Below are positions 1-9,022 of a stretch of DNA of 39,586 nt, piece after piece. Under the pieces are notes generated by a model. It had not been told where the DNA came from. It was given only the letters and a program-made list of their open reading frames with translations, and did not search any database. Source of the DNA: Candidatus Eiseniibacteriota bacterium. Its GTDB lineage: Bacteria > Eisenbacteria > RBG-16-71-46. Position numbers and translations under genes: made by a program. The DNA lies in assembly GCA_005893295.1 (NCBI GenBank), contig VBOY01000011.1, positions 1-39,586 on the forward strand. The letters are read 5' to 3'. Numbering within the stretch: the first letter of the stretch is position 1; every line of letters starts with the position of its first letter.

Positions 1-778
1 ACGGGAACGCCGCCGCGATGAAGATCTTCTTCCCGTCCGGGTTGGTGATGCCCAGGATCAGCATGTGCTCGGCGAGCCAGCCTTCGTCGCGCGCCTGCAC
101 CGAGGCGATGCGCAGCGCATGGCACTTCTTGCCCAGCAACGCGTTGCCGCCATAGCCGGAGCCGTACGACCAGATCTCGCGCGTCTCGGGGAAATGGCAG
201 ATGTACTTGGTCGTCCGGTTGCACGGCCACGGCGAGTCGCTCACCAGGGGATCGAGCGGTGAGCCGACCGAGTGCAGCCCGCGCACGAAGGCGCCGTCGC
301 GCCCGAGGGCGTCCAGCACGCGCGCGCCGACGCGCGCCATGATGTGCATGCTCGCCACGACGTACGGTGAGTCGGTGATCTCGACCCCGATCTTGGCGAT
401 CGGCGAGCCGATGGGGCCCATGCTGTAGGGGATCACGTACATCGTCCGGCCCCGCATCGAGCCGCGGAACGCCTCGGTGAGCACGCGCCTCATCTCGGCG
501 GGCTCGCGCCAATTGTTGGTCGGGCCCGCATCCTCCTGCGTCTGCGCGCAGATGAACGTGAACTCCTCGACGCGCGCCACGTCGGCGGGATCGGAGCGCA
601 CGAACACGCTGTTGGGTCGCTTGCTCGGATCGAGCCAAATCGCGGTGCCCGCGTGCACCATGCGCCGCAACGCGACCTGATATTCCTCATCCGAGCCGTC
701 GCACCAGACGACCTCCTCCGGCCGGCACAGGGTCGCCGCCTCTTGGGCCCAGGTTTCCAACTCCTTGTGCATGGTCAT
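1..778 (-). CDS. pckG: Phosphoenolpyruvate carboxykinase (GTP), 5' part only
   Basis: Converts oxaloacetate and GTP to phosphoenolpyruvate, GDP and CO2 in the cytoplasm, the first step of gluconeogenesis. About 259 N-terminal residues are visible, beginning [10 protein letters not shown], against roughly 600 for the family; the rest lies beyond the left edge. Family hallmarks seen are [24 protein letters not shown], the run [12 protein letters not shown], and [11 protein letters not shown] near residue 235, which is the conserved substrate-binding loop. The GTP-binding P-loop lies outside the window. The start at 778 is preceded by AGGAG about 14 bases upstream; an in-frame ATG at 772 is equally possible. 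The gene is transcribed leftward, away from the decayed remnant next to it. Confidence 0.96.
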   Translation of the reverse strand, partial: MTMHKELETWAQEAATLCRPEEVVWCDGSDEEYQVALRRMVHAGTAIWLDPSKRPNSVFVRSDPADVARVEEFTFICAQTQEDAGPTNNWREPAEMRRVLTEAFRGSMRGRTMYVIPYSMGPIGSPIAKIGVEITDSPYVVASMHIMARVGARVLDALGRDGAFVRGLHSVGSPLDPLVSDSPWPCNRTTKYICHFPETREIWSYGSGYGGNALLGKKCHALRIASVQARDEGWLAEHMLILGITNPDGKKIFIAAAFP

Positions 779-1116
779 GGGCTCGCCTGTGCTCTCCTCT
801 CGTCGTGGACGGCTGGGTCGTGCGCCGTGGCGGAATCGGCCCCGTGGCCTGTGCGCGACTTCACGGGGGCGAGTGGAACTCGGCCTGCGGGTTCTGCGGG
901 AAGGTTCGGCCCCCCCCACCCGCAAGGCAAAAGGCGGAATGACTCTATCTGGTCGGCCGCGGCCGATCAAGGTGTGGCGACCCGGCAGCACCAGCAACCG
1001 AGCGGCGCGCGCGGGGGATGGTGCACGGCAACCGGGGCCGCCGCGCCATCACAGGGGCCGCGAACGAGCGGCGCGGCCAGGGGCGCTCGTGCTGATGGAG
1101 GGCGAACGCGAACGTA
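779..1116. other. Non-coding spacer upstream of pckG
   Basis: This stretch of 338 bases has no convincing gene; open frames here lack coding character. It holds the upstream region of pckG and a perfect 14-base palindrome, TCGGCCGCGGCCGA, at 953-966, which could be a regulator site or simply a GC-rich coincidence. I see no clear -10/-35 pair. Confidence 0.4.
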
Positions 1117-1690
1117 CTATCGGATAAAGACGATCTTGCGGCTTTCGGACTCGCTGGCCGTCGACAGCCGCAGCCGTAAACACCGCTGGGAAGCAGCCGC
1201 CCCCCGCCGTCGCGGCCATCCCAGATCAGGCTGTGGGTGCCCGCCGGGTACTCACGCGACGCGGCCAAGGTGCGGACGCGCTGCTCTGCCTGCGACGCGG
1301 CGAGTCCGTTGCCGCCACCGTGAAGGAGAAGCTCTGCCCTTCGGTCGGCGAGTCGCTCACCGTGGTGCTGCTGTCGGCGAGCGCATGGGAGCCGACGGTC
1401 GTGAACTGAGGTGGCAGGTTCATGTTCCGCCGCGCCGCATAGAGCTGGGGCTCGTTCGCGCCCGGGACCGCCGGGTTCAAGGCCAGCAGCGCCAGCCGCG
1501 CGCCGTCCGGCGAGAGGATCGGATCGACCGGCGAGAGGATCGGATCGAGGGACACGGCCGCCAAGATCCACTGGGGAGGATCATGAGGGGCTCTCTGCGG
1601 CCCCGGCCAGTTTTCATCAGCGGGCCAGGCGACACCCGCTGCGATCGGCTGCGCGAGCCATGGCAAGAGCGGCGCTCATCGAAACTCACG
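1117..1690 (-). pseudogene. Decayed secreted protein with beta-propeller-like part and C-terminal FlgD-Ig domain
   Basis: Three successive minus-strand frames carry pieces of one protein. The first (about 1690-1290) contains LDPILSPDGARLALLAL, resembling PD40/TolB-type propeller blades, then PPQFTTVGSHALADSST and a FTVAATD segment typical of Ig-like domains. A second frame (about 1290-1170) reads RVRTLAAS...YPAGTHSLIWDGRDGGG...LPSGVYG, a classic FlgD-like Ig domain. A third frame ends ESRKIVFIR then TAG at 1119-1117, the usual tail of such secreted proteins. At least two frameshifts and an internal deletion separate the pieces, so it cannot make a working product. A 21-base tandem duplication lies inside it. 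Confidence 0.72.
1507..1548. repeat. 21-base perfect tandem duplication
   Basis: The unit CCGGCGAGAGGATCGGATCGA (spans 1507-1527) is repeated exactly at 1528-1548. On the minus strand this duplicates seven codons in frame (SPVDPIL), inside the decayed propeller-like segment, so it looks like a slippage duplication in DNA no longer under selection. Confidence 0.9.
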
Positions 1691-1868
1691 CCGGAAGAGC
1701 CTGGGGAGTTAGTGCTCTGCCGTTGGCCCGCGACTCGTTAAGGCTACCGCCGCGCACATTCGCGAGCAACATGATTCCCGCGCACCCAGCCCTTGCGCGC
1801 AGTCGCTTGGTGGCGCATCTTAACTGCCCGATTTCGAATCTCAAGACCAGGCGAACGGGAGCAAATCG

Positions 1869-2008
1869 ATGCCGAGAAAGAAGCAGGCGAGATCGGGTGC
1901 CAGGCGCTCGCATGGTGCGGCGCCGGGGCGAGGTCGAGCCAAGGCCAAGCCGATGCGGGCTGGCGCAAGGTCCGCGCCGCGTCGTGCACCAGCGAAGGCC
2001 AAACCTGC
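1869..2008 (+). other. Lys/Arg/Ala/Pro-rich leader frame, probable true N-terminus of the VOC gene
   Basis: An ATG at 1869 has a strong Shine-Dalgarno, GGGAG at 1857-1861 with 7-base spacing, and opens a very basic sequence (MPRKKQARSGARRSHG..., ...APAKAKPAR) of the kind often fused to the front of small bacterial proteins. Near 2009 it would need a one-base shift to enter the frame of the VOC protein, which at that point reads DQAAAASSAAPPLML, a natural linker. No other good ribosome-binding site serves the VOC frame. I therefore think this is the authentic 5' end of that gene, separated by a real or sequencing frameshift. Confidence 0.5.
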
Positions 2009-2049
2009 GCGACCAGGCCGCTGCCGCCTCCAGCGCCGCACCTCCCCTG

Positions 2050-2451
2050 ATGCTGGGGCCGAGCCAGATCGGTTGCGCCAGCCAGCACATGGACTACACC
2101 TCCCACGCGATGGACGAGGTGAAGCGCTTCTACACCGAGATGCTCGGCTTCTCGAACTTCGAGCACGATCCCAAGATCAACTACCTCTTCGTGGCGACCG
2201 GGCCGAGCTCGAGCCTCGGGTTCATGCCTCCGGTGCCTGGTCCACCCGAGCTGTGGCGCCCGCCGCGCGAACCCGCCATCTACTTGATGGTGCGAAACGT
2301 GGATCGGGCGCACGCCGACTTGGTGGCCAGGGGAGCGATGTTCCAGCAGAGCCCGACCGACATGCCGTGGGGGCACCGCGTGGCGATCCTGCGCGATCCC
2401 GAAGGCCGCACCGTATGCCTGGCCGAGCAGCGCTCACGAGCGAACCCATGA
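2050..2451 (+). CDS. VOC / glyoxalase-fold protein
   Basis: A 133-residue vicinal-oxygen-chelate fold protein. Recognisable parts are MDYTSHAMDEVKRFYTEMLG (helix following the first strand), the paired strands around YLFVATGPSSSLGF, and RVAILRDPEGRTVCLAE, the usual C-terminal strand of glyoxalase/bleomycin-resistance domains. The family includes lyases, dioxygenases and binding proteins; the substrate cannot be told from sequence. ATG at 2050 has no ribosome-binding site and a second ATG occurs at 2092; the better translation signal is at 1869 in another frame (see the leader entry), so the 5' end is uncertain. Its TGA overlaps the transaldolase ATG (ATGA), which makes it the first gene of the tal-pgi operon. 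Confidence 0.8.
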   Translation: MLGPSQIGCASQHMDYTSHAMDEVKRFYTEMLGFSNFEHDPKINYLFVATGPSSSLGFMPPVPGPPELWRPPREPAIYLMVRNVDRAHADLVARGAMFQQSPTDMPWGHRVAILRDPEGRTVCLAEQRSRANP

Positions 2452-3575
2452 CGAACGCCAGGAGACTTCTGGATCTGGGCCAGAGCGTGTGGCTCGATTT
2501 CATCCGGCGCGGGCGCCTGCTCGATGGCGAGTTCGACCGCCAGATCGAGCAAGGGGTAGTCGGCGTGACGTCCAACCCCACCATCTTCCAGCTTGCGATC
2601 GCCGCGGGCACCGACTACGACGCCGCGATTCAAGCCGGGATTGCGCGCGACCTGGAGGGCCCGGCGCTGTTCGAAGCCATCGCGGTCGAAGACATCCAAA
2701 TGGCGTGCGACCGGCTGCGGCCGGTGTTCGAGCGCACCGGCGGCCGCGACGGGCGCGTGAGCATCGAGGTGAGCCCACGGCTCGCCCACGACACGGCGGC
2801 GACCCTCGAGGAAGCACGGCGGCTCCACCGCTCGGTGGCGCGCGAGAACGTGATGGTCAAGGTGCCGGCAACCGCCGCAGGCCTGCCGGCGATCAAGATC
2901 CTCACCGCCGAGGGCCTGTGCATCAACGTCACGTTGATCTTCTCGCTCGCCCGCTACGAGCAGGTGATCGACGCCTACCTTCGGGGGCTCGAGCAGCGCC
3001 TCGCCCAAGGGCTCGCGCTGGATCGCATCTTCTCGGTGGCCTCGTTCTTCGTCTCCCGCGTGGACACCAAGGTGGATGCGGCGATCGAGGCGGCATCCGC
3101 CGCGCTTCCCGAGGGGGCTCGCGAACGCGCCGAGCTGTCGAACTGGCGCGGCCGCGCAGCGATCGCCAACGCCCGCCTCGCCTACCGGAAGTTCCGCGAG
3201 CATTTCGCTGAGCCGCGCTTCGCGCCGCTGCGGGCCGCCGGAGCCCAGGTGCAACGGCCGTTATGGGCATCCACCAGCACCAAGAACCCGGCGTACCGCG
3301 ACGTGCTCTACGTCGAAGAGTTGATCGGGGCGGACACGGTGAACACGATGCCGCCCCAGACGCTGGCCGCCTTCAACGATCACGGCACGGTCGAGCCGCG
3401 CATCGAGCGCGACCTGGTTCACGCGCACGCGCTGTTCACCCGGCTGCCGGCGCTCGGGGTACCGGTGGATCGCTTGATCGAGGCGCTCGAGCAGGAGGGC
3501 GTGACGGCGTTCGCCAAGTCCTACGAGGCGCTCCTGGCCGCTCTGGAGACCAAGCGACGGGAGATGGTGGCGTGA
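2448..3575 (+). CDS. tal: Transaldolase
   Basis: Transfers a dihydroxyacetone unit between sedoheptulose-7-phosphate and glyceraldehyde-3-phosphate in the non-oxidative pentose-phosphate pathway. The 375-residue protein has GVTSNPTIF at 39-47, the DTAATLEEA region, the Schiff-base lysine in VMVKVPAT (Lys138), NVTLIFS, and STKNPAY/DTVNTMPP near the C-terminus. This is the longer transaldolase type that in many bacteria is adjacent or fused to glucose-6-phosphate isomerase, as here. The ATG at 2448 overlaps the upstream stop by 4 bases, and its own TGA overlaps the GTG of the next gene by 4, so the three genes should be translationally coupled. Confidence 0.97.
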   Translation: MTNARRLLDLGQSVWLDFIRRGRLLDGEFDRQIEQGVVGVTSNPTIFQLAIAAGTDYDAAIQAGIARDLEGPALFEAIAVEDIQMACDRLRPVFERTGGRDGRVSIEVSPRLAHDTAATLEEARRLHRSVARENVMVKVPATAAGLPAIKILTAEGLCINVTLIFSLARYEQVIDAYLRGLEQRLAQGLALDRIFSVASFFVSRVDTKVDAAIEAASAALPEGARERAELSNWRGRAAIANARLAYRKFREHFAEPRFAPLRAAGAQVQRPLWASTSTKNPAYRDVLYVEELIGADTVNTMPPQTLAAFNDHGTVEPRIERDLVHAHALFTRLPALGVPVDRLIEALEQEGVTAFAKSYEALLAALETKRREMVA

Positions 3576-5350
3576 GCCGCGTGGGGATCACGCTCCCCGC
3601 AGGCCCGACGCAGGCGCTCGAGGCGCGTCTCCAGCACCTCGACCGCGACCATTTCGCCCGCCGGCTCTCCGACCGCGACCCGACGCTGTGGGGCGCGGAC
3701 CCGGCGCGCCAGCAGGTGGCCGCTCGGCGCCTCGGGTGGCTCACTGCGCCGGCGACCATGAAAGCCCAAGCGCCGGCGCTGCGCGCGTTTCGGGACGAGT
3801 GCGCCGCCGAGCGTCTCGACCAGGCGATTCTGATCGGCATGGGGGGCTCGAGCCTGGCGCCCGAGGTGCTGCGCGACACCTTCGGCATGAACACCCACCC
3901 GGCCTCGGGGGGCGAGGCACGTGCGACCAGCGCGTCGAGCCGATCCTCGCTCACGGTCCTCGACACCACTTCCCCGGACGAGGTGGGCGCGGCCCTGGCC
4001 GCGCACGATCCTCTGCGCACGCTGTGCATCGTTTCGTCCAAGTCGGGAAGCACGATCGAGGTCTCTTCGCTCGAGAAGTGCTGTTACGAATGGGCGCGCG
4101 CGGCGCGCGGCGACACGGTGGGTCGTGGGTTCGTGGCCGTCACCGACCCGGGCACCGCCCTCGAGCGACTCGCTTCCGATCGCGGCTATCGGCACACCTT
4201 CTCGGGCGATCCCGACATCGGTGGGCGCTATTCGGCCCTCTCGCCTTTCGGCCTGGTGCCGGCGGCATGGATGGGGATCGACCTCGACCGTCTCCTCGAT
4301 GGCGCCCAGGGCGAGATCGACACGCTGACCGGCGCGGCACGCGCCGACCGCATCGAGGGAGTGCGCCTCGGCGCGGCGCTAGGCGAGCTGGCCCTCGCCG
4401 GCAGCGACAAGGTGACGCTGCTGCTGGGCCCGGGCCTCGAGGCGCTGGGCCCTTGGGTCGAGCAGCTTCTCGCCGAGAGCACGGGCAAGGAAGGCAGGGG
4501 GCTGATTCCCGTGATCCAGGAGCCCCCCGATCCCGCCGCTCAGGCGGGCGCAGATCGCCTGTTCGTGGCGGTTTCGCTCGACCGCCACGATCGATCGCTC
4601 ACCGCGAGACTCGATTCACTGGCTCGCGCCGGCCACCCGGTGCTCGAATGGACGCGTTCCTCGGCACTCGATCTGGGTGCCGAGTTCGTACGCTGGGAGA
4701 TCGCGACCGCCGTGGCCGGGGCGGTGCTCGACGTGGATCCGTTCGACGAGCCCAACGTGGCCGAAGCCAAGCGCGAGACCCATGCCCTGCTCGAGACGTT
4801 CGCCGCCCGCGGCGCGCTGCCGGAGCGCGCCGTGGCGGCGCGGGCTGGAGGCGTCGAGGCGGTGGTCCCGGCCGCGCTCTCGGAGTCCCTCGGAATGCCT
4901 GCCAAGGACGGCGACCCTGGGTCATGCGTGCGGGCGCTGCTCTCGCTCGCCCGGCCCGGCGACTACGTGGCGCTCCTCGCCTTCCTGCCGCGCACCCGCC
5001 CGATCGTCACCCGGCTCGAACGGCTGCGTCAGGTGATCGGGCGCCTGACGCGGCACGCGACCACGCTCGGTTACGGCCCGCGTTATCTGCACTCCACCGG
5101 GCAGCTCCACAAGGGAGGCCCCAACACCGGCATCTTCCTCCAGCTCACCTGCGACGAGGACGAGCGCGCCATCCCCGGAGAGCGCTACGGATTGGGGACG
5201 TTGCGACGGGCGCAGGCCGATGGCGATCTCGACGTGCTCGCGCGGCACGAGCGGCGCGCGCTGCGCGTCCACCTGGGCCGCGCCGCCGAGGACGGACTCG
5301 TGCGGCTGGCCGCCGCCCTCGAGGCGACCCGGGAGATCCACAGCGCATGA
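3572..5350 (+). CDS. pgi: Glucose-6-phosphate isomerase (tal-pgi type)
   Basis: Interconverts glucose-6-phosphate and fructose-6-phosphate. The 592-residue protein shows the SIS fold: IGMGGSSLAPEVL near 88-100, the sugar-phosphate loop SSKSGST at 155-161, and the signature GGRYSALSPFG at 217-227. The C-terminal part, with GYGPRYLHSTGQLHKGGPN, matches the isomerase half of bifunctional transaldolase/isomerase proteins rather than the E. coli Pgi type. GTG at 3572 is chosen because it makes a GTGA overlap with the tal stop and the homology begins within about 15 residues; the reading frame stays open upstream of it. The two activities are thus split here but still coupled. The stop overlaps the next ATG by 4 bases. 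Confidence 0.95.
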   Translation: MSRVGITLPAGPTQALEARLQHLDRDHFARRLSDRDPTLWGADPARQQVAARRLGWLTAPATMKAQAPALRAFRDECAAERLDQAILIGMGGSSLAPEVLRDTFGMNTHPASGGEARATSASSRSSLTVLDTTSPDEVGAALAAHDPLRTLCIVSSKSGSTIEVSSLEKCCYEWARAARGDTVGRGFVAVTDPGTALERLASDRGYRHTFSGDPDIGGRYSALSPFGLVPAAWMGIDLDRLLDGAQGEIDTLTGAARADRIEGVRLGAALGELALAGSDKVTLLLGPGLEALGPWVEQLLAESTGKEGRGLIPVIQEPPDPAAQAGADRLFVAVSLDRHDRSLTARLDSLARAGHPVLEWTRSSALDLGAEFVRWEIATAVAGAVLDVDPFDEPNVAEAKRETHALLETFAARGALPERAVAARAGGVEAVVPAALSESLGMPAKDGDPGSCVRALLSLARPGDYVALLAFLPRTRPIVTRLERLRQVIGRLTRHATTLGYGPRYLHSTGQLHKGGPNTGIFLQLTCDEDERAIPGERYGLGTLRRAQADGDLDVLARHERRALRVHLGRAAEDGLVRLAAALEATREIHSA

Positions 5351-6606
5351 GCCGCGAGGGTTCGAAGCATGACGCACGCCGCGCCGAAGCGAGGCGCCCG
5401 ATCCGCCCGCTACGGCGCGCCCTCACGGCGTGGCTCTTGACGGCTTCGGCTCTGGGCCCGGCGTGCGGCTCGGCCGAAACCGCGCCAGCCCCCGCGAGCG
5501 CCGTCACCGCGCCATCGTCGAGCGAAATCGATCTGCTGCGCCGCGTCGCCGAACGCTACCGCGACATCCAGAGCTGCGATCTTCGCGCCCGCGTCCAATA
5601 CGAGATCGGGGCCGGGGCCTCGCAGCAGAAGCTCGACGTCACGTTCGTGCTCGCGGCCGCCCGACCCGGGCGGCTGCACGAGGAGATCCGAGGTGCTCAG
5701 CAGGGCTCTCTGCGGGTCTCCAATGGAGCCCAGACCTGGATGTACTTCGAAACCCTTGGGCAGTACACGCGCGAAGAGACGGCCCCACCCGACCCGACCG
5801 CCGTCGACTCCGCGATGATCGCCTCCGGGCACGCCGGGCTCACCGGCAACTTGCTCTACCTGTACCGCCGGCTCGGGACCGGGCTACGAAGCGCGCGCAC
5901 GCTGCGCCAGGAGTCGCTCACGGTGGGAGAAGCCTCGAAGCCCTGTGTCGTCGTGGAAGCGAGCTACGAGCACCCGTCCGCCGACACCGAGGAGCAGCCA
6001 CGGCTGCTGTGGATCGATCCCGAGCGCGCCCTGGTGCTCAAGTCACAGTTCGTCGTCCGGCAGAAGGTGGGAGACCAGATCGTGGAGCGCAAGGAGGTCG
6101 TGACCTACTCGCGCGTGGACGTCGACACGCCGGTCGCCGCCACCGAGGTTGCCCAGTTCTCGATGCCCGGGGCCAAGGAGCAGAACCTGAGCGGCCGCGC
6201 GGCGACCGACTTCACGCTCAAAGACTTGGCCGGCAAGGCCCACAGCCTGAAGGGCCAACGCGGGAAGGTCGTGCTGCTCGATTTCTGGGCCACCTGGTGT
6301 GGACCGTGCCGCATGCAGATGCCCAAGGTCGACATGCTGAGTCGAGAGTTCCGCAACAAGGGGCTGGTCGTGTTCGCGATCAATGAGGGCGAATCCGTCG
6401 CCGCGGCAAACGCCTATCTGAAGAAGAACCGGTACACGACCATGGCCTTGCTCGACGGCGATCAGGCGGTGGGGCGGAGCTATCAGGTGACGGGGATTCC
6501 GACGCTGTTCGTGATCGACCGCCAGGGCACGATCGTCGCGCACTACGTGGGGGTGCACACCGAAGAGAGCCTGCGCGCGGCCCTCAAGAAGGCGGGCATT
6601 CAGTAG
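5347..6606 (+). CDS. TlpA-like exported thioredoxin with N-terminal LolA/DUF2092-like domain
   Basis: A 419-residue envelope protein. Residues about 22-40 form a hydrophobic export signal after an Arg-rich n-region, ending in GPAC (Cys40), an imperfect lipobox, so it may be a lipoprotein. Residues about 60-270 resemble LolA/DUF2092-type beta-sheet domains that bind lipid or lipoprotein (DLRARVQYEIG, RLLWIDPERALVLKSQF). Residues about 283-419 are an AhpC/TSA-TlpA redoxin with WCGPC (Cys318/Cys321), followed by GIPTLFVIDRQG with the cis-proline. It probably reduces or delivers disulfides outside the cytoplasm. It is the last gene of the VOC-tal-pgi operon through an ATGA overlap; a metabolic link to tal-pgi is not obvious. 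Confidence 0.88.
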   Translation: MSREGSKHDARRAEARRPIRPLRRALTAWLLTASALGPACGSAETAPAPASAVTAPSSSEIDLLRRVAERYRDIQSCDLRARVQYEIGAGASQQKLDVTFVLAAARPGRLHEEIRGAQQGSLRVSNGAQTWMYFETLGQYTREETAPPDPTAVDSAMIASGHAGLTGNLLYLYRRLGTGLRSARTLRQESLTVGEASKPCVVVEASYEHPSADTEEQPRLLWIDPERALVLKSQFVVRQKVGDQIVERKEVVTYSRVDVDTPVAATEVAQFSMPGAKEQNLSGRAATDFTLKDLAGKAHSLKGQRGKVVLLDFWATWCGPCRMQMPKVDMLSREFRNKGLVVFAINEGESVAAANAYLKKNRYTTMALLDGDQAVGRSYQVTGIPTLFVIDRQGTIVAHYVGVHTEESLRAALKKAGIQ

Positions 6607-6638
6607 CCTCAGCGTCCGCTTCGCCCCGATCGATCACG

Positions 6639-7616
6639 TCACCGGAACAGCTCGAGCGCCGCGGCCAGCTCGACGTTGCCACCGGAGAGAATCACGCCCG
6701 CGCGCCGGCCCGCGCAGGCGACGCGTCCCTCGAGCAGAGCCGCCAGCCCCAGCACTCCGGTGGGCTCGACCACCAGCTTCATGCGCTCCCAGACGAAGCG
6801 CATCGCCCGCACCAAGGCCTCGTCCGGCACCGAAACCATGTCGGCCACGTGCCGGCGAATCACTCCGAACGTCAGGCGCCCGAGCGACGGGGTGCGCGCG
6901 CCGTCGGCGATCGTTTGCCGGCTCTCGACCCGCGTGAGCTGGCCGCTCTGGAACGAACGCACGCCGTCGTCGCCGGCGTCCGGCTCGACGCCGATCACGC
7001 GGCAACCGGGCGCCAGCGCCCTGGCGGCGAGCGCCGCGCCCGAGATGAGCCCGCCGCCTCCGACCGGAACCAGCAGCAGGTCCATGGGGCCGGCATCCTC
7101 GAACAGCTCGAGCGCCGCCGTGCCTTGGCCCGAGACGATGTCGGGATGGTCGAACGGCGGAACCAGCACCAGGCCGCGCGCGCGCGCCAGTCGCTCGGCC
7201 ATTGCCTCGCGGCCCTCGCCCGCCTGGTCGTAGAACGCGATCTCGGCTCCGTAGTCGCGAGTGGCTTGGATCTTGGCCTGCGGCGCGGAGCTCGGCATCA
7301 CGATGGTCGCGGGGATCCCGATCTCGCGTGCCACCAGGGCCACCGCCTGGGCATGGTTGCCCGACGAATACGCGACCACGCCGCGCCGGCGCTGGTCCTC
7401 GGGGAGCCGCGAGATCATGCAGTGGGCGCCCCGCAGCTTGAATGCGCCGGCGCGCTGCAGGTTCTCGCACTTGAGGAACACGCGGGCGCCGAGTCGTCGA
7501 TCGAGGGTGCGCGAGGTCGCAACCGGCGTGCGATGCGCCACGCCCTCGAGGCGCGCACGCGCCTCGAGCAGGCGACGCAGCAGGTCATCGTCGTCGGCCG
7601 CGGTGGGGTCGCTCAT
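6639..7616 (-). CDS. Threonine/serine dehydratase, PLP-dependent
   Basis: Fold-type II PLP enzyme that deaminates L-threonine (or L-serine) to 2-oxobutyrate (pyruvate). In the 325-residue protein the PLP lysine is in GAFKLRGA (Lys60), followed by SSGNHAQAVAL (substrate loop), the PLP-phosphate loop PVGGGGLISG and a C-terminal LSGGNV. It lacks the regulatory ACT-like domain of biosynthetic IlvA, so it fits the short catabolic TdcB-like or serine-racemase-like group; the exact substrate is undetermined. ATG at 7616 overlaps the fumC stop by 4 bases (ATGA), so it is coupled to fumC. An upstream in-frame extension lies entirely inside fumC and is disregarded. Confidence 0.92.
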   Translation of the reverse strand: MSDPTAADDDDLLRRLLEARARLEGVAHRTPVATSRTLDRRLGARVFLKCENLQRAGAFKLRGAHCMISRLPEDQRRRGVVAYSSGNHAQAVALVAREIGIPATIVMPSSAPQAKIQATRDYGAEIAFYDQAGEGREAMAERLARARGLVLVPPFDHPDIVSGQGTAALELFEDAGPMDLLLVPVGGGGLISGAALAARALAPGCRVIGVEPDAGDDGVRSFQSGQLTRVESRQTIADGARTPSLGRLTFGVIRRHVADMVSVPDEALVRAMRFVWERMKLVVEPTGVLGLAALLEGRVACAGRRAGVILSGGNVELAAALELFR

Positions 7617-9022
7617 CCCCCGGAGCTGCCGCCCTGCTCGAGCCCCGGCTCGGTCTGCCGGCGCGGGTCGAGCGCTCGGTCGATCTCCTCGGCCGACAGC
7701 GTCGTCATCTCGCGCGCCAGCTCCCGCACCGGGAGCCGCTCCTGGAACGAACGCTTGGCGATCTCGGCCGCGCGATCGTAGCCGATCAACGGATTGAGCG
7801 CGGTGGCCATGCTGGGCGAGATCTCGACGTAGCCGAGGCACGTCTCCTCGTTGGCCTCGAGCCCAGCCACCGCCTTGTCGGCGAACACGCGCGCGACGTT
7901 CGACAGCAGCCGAATGCTCTCGAGCAGGTTGCGGGCGATCATCGGCAGCATGGTATTGAGATCGAGTTGCCCGCCTTGCGCGCCGAGCGTGATCGCCACG
8001 TGATTCCCCGTCACTTGGGCCGCCACCTGGATCACCGACTCGCAGATCACTGGATTCACCTTGCCCGGCATGATGCTCGAGCCGGGCTGGACCGCGGGAA
8101 GCGTCACCTCACCCAACCCGCAGCGCGGACCGCTGTTCATGAGGCGCACGTCGCCCGCGATCTTCATGAGGCTGGATGCCACGGAGTTGAGCGCCCCGCT
8201 CGCCCAGGCCGCGCCGTCCTGGGCCCCTTGGGCCTCGAAGTGATCGCGGGCCTCGACCAATTCCGTCCCGGTGAGGCTCGCCAGCTCGGCCGCCATGCGG
8301 CGTCCGAACTCGCGGTGGGTGTTGAGCCCGGTGCCGACCGCCGTGCCGCCGATCGCCAGCTCCCGTAGATCGGGCAGCGTGGCTCGCACGCGCTCGATGC
8401 CGTGCCGGACCTGCGAGGCGTAGCCTCCGAACTCCTGGCCGAGCCGGATCGGGGTGGCGTCCATGAGATGGGTGCGTCCGGTCTTGACGATCCCGTCGAA
8501 CTCGCGCGCCTTGCGCTCGAGCGCCGAAGCGAGGTGCGCCAGCGCCGGAAGCAGGTCACGTTCGATCGTCAACAGAGCCGAGACGTGCAGCGCGGTGGGG
8601 ATCACGTCGTTGCTGCTCTGGCCGAAGTTGACGTGGTCGTTCGGGTGGACCTTCTTTCCCAGCAGCTCGCCGGCGCGGTGGGCGATCACCTCGTTGGCAT
8701 TCATGTTGGAGCTGGTTCCGCTGCCGGTTTGAAACACGTCGATGGGAAACTCGGCGTCCCACGTGCCATCGGCGACCTCGCGGGCCGCGCGCTCGATCGC
8801 GCCCGCCAGGTCCGCGGGCAGCAGCCCGAGCGCCGCATTCACGCGCGCGGCGGCAACCTTGATCCACCCCAGGGCGTGGAGGAACGCCGGCGGCAGCGGC
8901 TGCCCCGAGATGGGGAAATTCTCGACCGCACGCTGGGTCTGCGGGCCGTACCGCGCTTTGGCCGGCACCTTCATCTCGCCCAGGCTGTCCTTCTCGATGC
9001 GAAAGTCCGCCCTGGTCGCCAT
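7613..9022 (-). CDS. fumC: Fumarase class II
   Basis: Reversibly hydrates fumarate to L-malate in the TCA cycle. The 469-residue length is typical of iron-independent class II fumarases. Visible motifs are the QTGSGTSSNMNANEV run, GRTHLMDATP, and the superfamily signature GSSIMPGKVNP. The start is ATG at 9022 because AAGGAG stands 6 bases upstream and the protein begins directly with the family's N-terminus (FRIEKDSLGEMKVP); the open frame reaches 54 bases further but without family similarity. The gene lies 101 bases downstream of the OsmC gene and overlaps the dehydratase by 4 bases. Confidence 0.97.
   Translation of the reverse strand: MATRADFRIEKDSLGEMKVPAKARYGPQTQRAVENFPISGQPLPPAFLHALGWIKVAAARVNAALGLLPADLAGAIERAAREVADGTWDAEFPIDVFQTGSGTSSNMNANEVIAHRAGELLGKKVHPNDHVNFGQSSNDVIPTALHVSALLTIERDLLPALAHLASALERKAREFDGIVKTGRTHLMDATPIRLGQEFGGYASQVRHGIERVRATLPDLRELAIGGTAVGTGLNTHREFGRRMAAELASLTGTELVEARDHFEAQGAQDGAAWASGALNSVASSLMKIAGDVRLMNSGPRCGLGEVTLPAVQPGSSIMPGKVNPVICESVIQVAAQVTGNHVAITLGAQGGQLDLNTMLPMIARNLLESIRLLSNVARVFADKAVAGLEANEETCLGYVEISPSMATALNPLIGYDRAAEIAKRSFQERLPVRELAREMTTLSAEEIDRALDPRRQTEPGLEQGGSSGG

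Noticed and set aside
3688-5346. Long upstream extension of the TlpA-like gene's frame
   Set aside because: It is the shadow of pgi; the true start is the ATGA overlap at 5347.
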